64,000 nucleotides of DNA from Subtercola vilae (GTDB lineage: Bacteria; Actinomycetota; Actinomycetes; Actinomycetales; Microbacteriaceae): assembly GCF_004923255.1 (NCBI RefSeq), contig NZ_QYRT01000007.1:93345-157344 (forward strand). The letters run 5' to 3'. This document shows positions 59,078-64,000 of this stretch, one piece after another. The notes under the pieces were generated by a model. The model did no database searches, was not told where the DNA came from, and saw only the letters and a list, made by a program, of their open reading frames with translations. Numbering within the stretch: the stretch's first letter is position 1; every line of letters starts with the position of its first letter. The translations under genes were made by a program, and so were the position numbers.

Positions 59078-61957
59078 GTGAGAATCGCACTGCTGGGGGG
59101 CCTCCGTCTCGAGCACGACGGCCGCGTCATCCCCGTCTCGGGCGCCATGCAGCTCGCCGTGCTTTTTCGCCTCGCCGTCGACGCGGGCACCTCGGTGAGC
59201 TATCGCTCGATCGCCGAAGACGTGTGGGGGTCGGATGCCCCCGAGAACACGCGGGCAGCACTCCAGTCGATCGTGTCGCGCCTGCGCTCGCAGCTCCCCC
59301 CGTCGTCGATCGAGTCGACCACGGGCGGTTACCGCCTGGCCGTTGCACGCACTGACGTCGACGCACTCGCCTTCTCCGACCTGGTCACCACCGCCGAACG
59401 GAGCGGCGACGCGGTCGCTCTGCTCGCTCGAGCACTCGAACTCTGGGCCGGTGAACCCTGGATTCCCTCGCAGAACTTCGACTGGTTCCTGCGCGATCTG
59501 AGCAGCGATCACGCCCGAGCCGTTGAGTTGGTCGGCCGCCGCGCCGCGCCCGAGCCGAGCGCCGCACTACCGGCACAACTCACCAGTCTCGTCGGCCGCG
59601 AGCTCGAGCTCGCGACGATAGCCGACCAGCTGAAGACCAATCGATTGGTCACACTCATCGGAACCGGAGGGGCAGGCAAGACGCGCCTCGCCCTCGAGAC
59701 CGCAGCCAACCAGAGCGGCAACACCATTTTGGTCGAGCTGGCACCGGTGGGCCCGAGCGAAGTCGTGGGGTCGGTACTCACGGCCACCGGCCGAGAAATC
59801 CGCACTGTAGAAACCAGCGGCGACTCGAGCCGCACCCGTATTCTCGAGGCGTTGGCCGGTCGAGATGTTCTGCTCGTGCTCGACAACTGCGAGCACGTCA
59901 TCGATGCGGCGGCGGCGCTGTCGCAAGATCTGCTGTCGGCCCTGCCGCGCCTGCGAATTCTCGCGACGAGCCGGGAGCCTCTCGGGGTTCCGGGCGAGGC
60001 GTTCGTAGGCCTCGGATCACTGCCGCATCCCACCGACGCCGTGATCCGAGCGTCGAACCCCGAAGAACTTCTGGCCTTCGCCGCGGTCGAACTGTTCTGC
60101 CAGCGGGCCCTTTCGGCCCGGGGTCGCCCGCTCGAGGGCGACGAAGTGAGCATGGCGGGTCGCATCTGCGCTCGTCTCGACGGGTTGCCGCTCGCGATCG
60201 AACTTGCGGCAGCCAAGCTTCGCACCATGGAACCCGCCGAGGTGCTCACCGGCCTCGACGATCGGTTCACCCTGCTGACCGGCGGGTACCGTACAGCGAT
60301 GCCCCGGCACCAGACCCTCCGCGCGATGATCGACTGGAGCTGGAGCCTGCTCGACGAAGGCGAGCGCCGCGCTCTGCTCGGGCTGTCTGTCTTTCCCGCC
60401 GGCGTCGGGGTCGCCGAGGCGCGCGCGCTCGCCGAGGCCCTCGAATTGCCCAGCGCGGCCGTCTTCGACTCGCTCGTCGACCGCTCGCTGCTGCAGCGTT
60501 CGCGGGGGCGTTTTCGCCAACTCGAGACCATTCGCGAATACGGCCTCGAACGAGTGGCCGCAGAGGGCGCCCTGGCCGAGGCCAGAACCGCGCAGGCCCG
60601 GTACATGATGCAGCGCGCCGCCGAGGTCGACCGACGACTGCGGGGCCCGGGCATCATGCAGGCAATAGCCTGGTTCGACGACGAAGAAGACAACCTGGCC
60701 GCCGCCCTGCGGTTCGCAGCGGGGGTTCCGGCGCCCCAGATCGTTGTTCGACTCACCATCTCATCGGCGTGGTACTGGGTGCTGCGCGACAGGAACGAAG
60801 AAGCGGCAACGTGGCTCGGCATTGCTGCGAGCCAGGCGGCGGGTGTCGAGGGTGACGAGGCGAAGATACTTTCGCTCGTGCATCCGTTGCTCGAAGACTT
60901 CACCGGCAACGACACGGATGAGTTCGACCTGGCCCTGTTGGGCGAGAAGCTGCGGCAGCTGCGTGCTCCGCTGAAGGGTGTCGAACTGCGGGCCGGAAGC
61001 CACGAGATGCTGCAATTGCTCGCACCCGGCCTGCTGGCGTTCGCTGAGGTCGCCGGCAATCCCGACTGGTTCACCTCTGTTCGATTGCCCCGCGGCGAAG
61101 AACTCGGCCTCGATCCGTGGCCGACCGCTATGTTGCACGTGATGAGTGCAGCGGCAGCCCAGAACCGCGGTGAGATCGCCGAACTCGGTGCCGAGGCAGA
61201 AGTCGCTCTTCGCCTGTTCGCCGAGGTCGGCGATCTGTGGGGCACCGCCATGGCCGAACGGATGCTCGCCGAATGGGTGACCCTCGAGGGCGATCTCGAG
61301 CGAGCGCTCACCCTTGCCGACTCATCGACCGACATCATGCAGGTCATCACGTCGAGCCCCGACTTCGCACGCGAACAGGGGCTGAGCATTCAATTGCTGT
61401 GGCGGCTGGGGCGCATCGACGAAGCCCGCGCGCGCATCACAGCGTCAGTTGCCGAGACCGAGGCCGAAGGCGACCCGCGGGCCATCCTGCAGGCTCAGAT
61501 CAACGGGCTGCGGCTTGACGTATCGCTTCGTGACATGCATTCGGCACAGCAACGTGTCATCGCTGTCGAGGGTTTCATCGAACAGGCCAGAGCGCCCCTG
61601 CAGACGGTTGCGGTACTCGAGACGGCGAAGGCGGCGATTGCCCGCGAACGGGGCGACACCGAGGCGGCCGAACATCATCTGCGAGCTGCGGCGGCGAGTG
61701 CCCTCAAGAGCCGTGACCAGCCGATCATCGGCGGCGTCGCGATCGGCGTAGGCCTGCTCGCTCTGGCCAGGGGCGATGTACGGATGGCTGTGCGCGCGGT
61801 CGACTTCGCCACCACCATCATCGGCGCGTACGACGCGACCAACCCCGACATCATCGAGATCGCTGTCGCAGCCGACCGCGCAGAAATCGGGCGCCCGAGT
61901 ACATCTGTACCCGAACGCCCGAGTTCGCTCGAAGCGCTGAACGACCTGCTGGCCTGA
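59078..61957 (+). CDS. AfsR-like multidomain regulator (wHTH, short BTAD, NB-ARC-type ATPase, TPR-like)
   Basis: 959 residues. Residues 1-~90 form an OmpR/SARP-like winged HTH (RSIAEDVWG; NTRAALQSIVSRLRSQL). A short BTAD-like helical part (~95-155) is only about half the usual length. The STAND ATPase follows: Walker A GTGGAGKT (195-202), Walker B DVLLVLDNCEHVID and TSREPLGVPGE, then DWSWSLLDEGERRALLGLSVF. The C-terminal ~450 residues are helical, TPR-like. It integrates ATP and protein signals to activate promoters. It is convergent with a DrrAB-type transporter and nine bases after the LacI gene, so may be partly co-transcribed with it. Confidence 0.87.
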   Translation: MRIALLGGLRLEHDGRVIPVSGAMQLAVLFRLAVDAGTSVSYRSIAEDVWGSDAPENTRAALQSIVSRLRSQLPPSSIESTTGGYRLAVARTDVDALAFSDLVTTAERSGDAVALLARALELWAGEPWIPSQNFDWFLRDLSSDHARAVELVGRRAAPEPSAALPAQLTSLVGRELELATIADQLKTNRLVTLIGTGGAGKTRLALETAANQSGNTILVELAPVGPSEVVGSVLTATGREIRTVETSGDSSRTRILEALAGRDVLLVLDNCEHVIDAAAALSQDLLSALPRLRILATSREPLGVPGEAFVGLGSLPHPTDAVIRASNPEELLAFAAVELFCQRALSARGRPLEGDEVSMAGRICARLDGLPLAIELAAAKLRTMEPAEVLTGLDDRFTLLTGGYRTAMPRHQTLRAMIDWSWSLLDEGERRALLGLSVFPAGVGVAEARALAEALELPSAAVFDSLVDRSLLQRSRGRFRQLETIREYGLERVAAEGALAEARTAQARYMMQRAAEVDRRLRGPGIMQAIAWFDDEEDNLAAALRFAAGVPAPQIVVRLTISSAWYWVLRDRNEEAATWLGIAASQAAGVEGDEAKILSLVHPLLEDFTGNDTDEFDLALLGEKLRQLRAPLKGVELRAGSHEMLQLLAPGLLAFAEVAGNPDWFTSVRLPRGEELGLDPWPTAMLHVMSAAAAQNRGEIAELGAEAEVALRLFAEVGDLWGTAMAERMLAEWVTLEGDLERALTLADSSTDIMQVITSSPDFAREQGLSIQLLWRLGRIDEARARITASVAETEAEGDPRAILQAQINGLRLDVSLRDMHSAQQRVIAVEGFIEQARAPLQTVAVLETAKAAIARERGDTEAAEHHLRAAAASALKSRDQPIIGGVAIGVGLLALARGDVRMAVRAVDFATTIIGAYDATNPDIIEIAVAADRAEIGRPSTSVPERPSSLEALNDLLA

Positions 61958-61959
61958 TC

Positions 61960-62727
61960 TCAGATCTTCTTGCGGTAGGCCCAGGTTGCGAGAGGGAAGA
62001 AGACGCCGACCAGCACCACACATGACGTGATCACCCAGAGGATCTGGCCGGTGGTGGTGTCTCCCACCACACCCGTCGACCCCGTCAGCAGGCCACGCAT
62101 CGATTCGATGACGTGCGTCACCGGGTTGATGGCCACCCACCCCTGTAGCCACGTCGGAAGAGTGGATGCCGGCACGAATGTCGACGATCCGAACGTCAGC
62201 GGAAAGACGATGAGAAACGACAGGCCCTGCACGGCCCCTGCACTGCGGGCGAGCATGCCGATCAGCACCGAAACCCAGCAGAGGCTGACCGCGAAAGCGA
62301 TGATCAACAGCACTGCGATCGCCACGTGCCACCACGGCGTCGTGAACTCGAAACCGATGATGCGACCGAAGACCAACGTCACCGTGATGGCGATCGAGTG
62401 GCGCACGATGTCCCCGAGCACGGCACCGAACAGCGGCGCCGATCGGGCGATAGGCAGCGACCGGAACCGGTCGAAGATGCCCTTCTGAATGTCGGTGTTC
62501 AAGTTCACGCCGATGGTCAGCGATGTGAACATGATGGTCTGCACGATGATGCCGGGCAGGGCGAACTGAACGTATTTGTCGGTCGAACCGGCAATGGCCC
62601 CACCGAAGATGAAGACGAACAACACCGTCATGATGATGGGCTGCACCGTGACATCGATGAACTGCTCCGGGTTTCGGAACATCTTCGTGATGGTGCGTTT
62701 GGCGAGGATGAGAGAGTCGCGAATCAT
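61960..62727 (-). CDS. ABC-2 type transporter permease (DrrB-like)
   Basis: 255 residues with six membrane segments; the ABC-2 pattern INPVTHVIESMRGLL and PLTFGSSTFVPAST is typical of daunorubicin-resistance-type permeases. It follows the ATPase gene with a one-base overlap. Together they should export drugs or lipids. Its stop is two bases from the convergent AfsR-like stop. Confidence 0.92.
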   Translation of the reverse strand: MIRDSLILAKRTITKMFRNPEQFIDVTVQPIIMTVLFVFIFGGAIAGSTDKYVQFALPGIIVQTIMFTSLTIGVNLNTDIQKGIFDRFRSLPIARSAPLFGAVLGDIVRHSIAITVTLVFGRIIGFEFTTPWWHVAIAVLLIIAFAVSLCWVSVLIGMLARSAGAVQGLSFLIVFPLTFGSSTFVPASTLPTWLQGWVAINPVTHVIESMRGLLTGSTGVVGDTTTGQILWVITSCVVLVGVFFPLATWAYRKKI

Positions 62728-63689
62728 CAGGCGGCCGCTCCGTTCGGGGTCTCGTCTTTTTTGGTCTGGCCGGTGAGCGAGTAGAAGACCTCGTCAAGGC
62801 TCGGCAGCCGCAGCGACAGCTCCGACACCGAGATGTTCTCGGCGGCGAGGGCTGCGACTACCGTGGTCATGGCCGATTCGCTGGCGACCGACACCGAGAG
62901 CAGGTCCGGGGCCGGTTGCTCCGGTTCTCGCGTGCCGTATCGCACAAGCAGCTCGCGAACGCGCGGCAGTGATGTCACATCGGTCGGCCGCACCTCGAGG
63001 GTCTGGCCCCCGACCTGTCGCTTCAGGCCTTGGGGAGTGTCGTGCGCGATGATCGAGCCGTGGTCGATGACGGTGATCTCATTGGCCAGCGCATCAGCCT
63101 CTTCGAGGTACTGCGTCGTCAACAAGATGGTCGTGCCCTGCTTCACGAGCACGCGGATCATGTCCCACACGTCGTCGCGCTTGGCCGGATCGAGCCCCGT
63201 CGTCGGCTCGTCGAGGTACACGACAGCTGGCCGACCAATGAGCGAAGCCGAGAGATCGAGCCGTCGTCGCATGCCACCCGAGTACGTTTTCGCGAGCCGG
63301 CCGGCAGCATCTGTGAGATCGAATTCGGCCAGCAACTCGGCTGCCCGCACCTTCGCCTGCCGCGTCGACAGGTCGAGCAGCTGGCCGATCATCACCAGGT
63401 TCTGCATGCCAGTGAGGTCTTCGTCCACACTGGCGAACTGGCCCGTCAGGCCGATCTTGCGGCGCACGGCCGTCGCCTGGTGCACGACGTCGAGCCCCGA
63501 CACGGTGGCCGTGCCGCCATCTGGCTTCAACAGGGTTGCGAGAATGCGCACCGCTGTCGTCTTACCTGCGCCGTTCGGGCCGAGTACGCCGAGAACGCGC
63601 CCCTCCTCGACCGTGATGTCGATTCCGTCGAGCGCGGTGGTCTTACCGAAGCGCTTGATGAGGCCGTGGGCCTCGATTGCTGCTGGCAT
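62727..63689 (-). CDS. ABC transporter ATP-binding protein (DrrA-like)
   Basis: 320 residues. Walker A GPNGAGKTTAV, Q-loop region TGQFASVDEDLTG, signature YSGGMRRRLDLSASL, Walker B VVYLDEPTTGLDP and switch His in LTTQYLEEADAL. The C-terminal ~90 residues (DrrA-type extension) end in LRLPSLDEVFYSLTG, a known feature of this group. Pairs with the permease downstream. Confidence 0.95.
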   Translation of the reverse strand: MPAAIEAHGLIKRFGKTTALDGIDITVEEGRVLGVLGPNGAGKTTAVRILATLLKPDGGTATVSGLDVVHQATAVRRKIGLTGQFASVDEDLTGMQNLVMIGQLLDLSTRQAKVRAAELLAEFDLTDAAGRLAKTYSGGMRRRLDLSASLIGRPAVVYLDEPTTGLDPAKRDDVWDMIRVLVKQGTTILLTTQYLEEADALANEITVIDHGSIIAHDTPQGLKRQVGGQTLEVRPTDVTSLPRVRELLVRYGTREPEQPAPDLLSVSVASESAMTTVVAALAAENISVSELSLRLPSLDEVFYSLTGQTKKDETPNGAAA

Positions 63690-63814
63690 TGTGATCTCCT
63701 CTGCAGATGCGCGGTGTGAAACGCGTCTGAGACGAGTGTGCAGCAGCAGCGCTGTCGCAACGCTGTCAGCTGCTGTCAGCGCCTGTCTGGCTGCTGACGG
63801 GGGTCGTTAAATGC

Positions 63815-63857
63815 AGGAAAGCCCAGCAACCGTTTGTGGGGGTTGTTGGGCTTTCCT
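63815..63857 (-). terminator. rRNA operon terminator
   Basis: AGGAAAGCCCAGCAACC (63815-63831) and GGTTGTTGGGCTTTCCT (63841-63857) form a 17-bp stem with one G-T pair and a 9-nt loop. On the minus strand it follows the 5S gene by 15 bp and runs into a T-containing TTTCCTGCATTTAACG stretch. Confidence 0.85.
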
Positions 63858-63872
63858 GGTGTTTCTAGAAGG

Positions 63873-63990
63873 AGTCCGGCGGTGTCCTACTCTCCCACAA
63901 GGTCTCCCTTGCAGTACCATCGGCGCTGCGAGTCTTAGCTTCCGGGTTCGGAATGTTACCGGGCGTTTCCCTCGCGCTATGGCCGCCGAA
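63873..63990 (-). rRNA. rrf: 5S ribosomal RNA
   Basis: About 118 nt on the minus strand. Recognisable 5S features read 5' to 3': GGCGGCCATAGCG near the 5' end, GGGAAACGCCCGGT, ATTCCGAACCCGGAAGCTAAG (loop A/B/C core), GCGCCGATGGTACTGC and the closing GGGAGAGTAGGACACCGCCG. The termini pair (GGCGG / CCGCC). It is the last gene of an rRNA operon whose 23S lies beyond the window. Exact ends are uncertain by a few bases. Confidence 0.95.
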
Positions 63991-64000
63991 ACATTAGGGA

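Overview
The window is high-GC DNA from an actinobacterium, most likely a member of the Microbacteriaceae. Pointers are codon use, frequent GTG starts, F420-type enzymes (LLM and PPOX families), a LAxTG-type sortase signal, SufS/SufU, AfsR-like and EthR-like regulators, and a 5S rRNA gene on the minus strand at the right edge. The genus cannot be fixed from this sequence alone.

Layout. 0-14.5 kb is a mosaic of small stress and metabolic units: VOC protein, MDR oxidoreductase/TetR, a short CDF transporter, a truncated rifampin ADP-ribosyltransferase (arr) abutting a palindromic repeat, LysR/IMPase-like/NAD(P)-binding genes, MarR-photolyase, a membrane HEMLH protein, a sulfite-oxidase-like/FNR pair, dienelactone hydrolase, an F420-type LLM enzyme, MOSC and EEP proteins. 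14.5-26.2 kb is a divergent lipid locus. Its minus arm is SDR, PlsC, alkyl-DHAP synthase-like and TetR. Its plus arm is a ferritin-like protein with lost metal ligands, a fatty acyl-CoA reductase-HAD fusion, a LarA-like protein and a second PlsC-like protein, then an intact diiron ferritin-like protein and a diacylglycerol-kinase-type enzyme. Together these match the steps of an ether-lipid (possibly plasmalogen) pathway and are the most interesting part of the window. 26.2-36.8 kb holds a histidine phosphatase, SufS/SufU, an amidohydrolase, a PPOX protein, a small Tat-exported protein, a cell-wall-anchored seven-bladed YVTN protein, a LysR/sigma/Ogt/AlkB alkylation-repair operon and an EamA transporter.

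36.7-45 kb is a beta-glucoside uptake operon (binding protein, two permeases, GH1, LacI) with twin LacI operators, followed by a GH13 enzyme. 45-50 kb is an EthA/EthR-like pair in which the Baeyer-Villiger monooxygenase is fused to an alpha/beta hydrolase, together with an Ntn-type amidase and a 3-hydroxyacyl-CoA dehydrogenase. 50-59 kb has aldo/keto reductases and a beta-galactoside module (GH35, binding protein, two permeases, divergent LacI with twin operators). 59-63.7 kb has an AfsR-like regulator convergent with a DrrAB-type ABC transporter. The end of an rRNA operon (terminator and 5S gene) closes the window.

How the genes work together: many units are translationally coupled by 1-4 bp overlaps, so operon membership is unusually easy to read. 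No CRISPR array, prophage, integrase, transposase or tRNA gene was recognised. Every functional name is a reading of motifs by eye; no database search was run.
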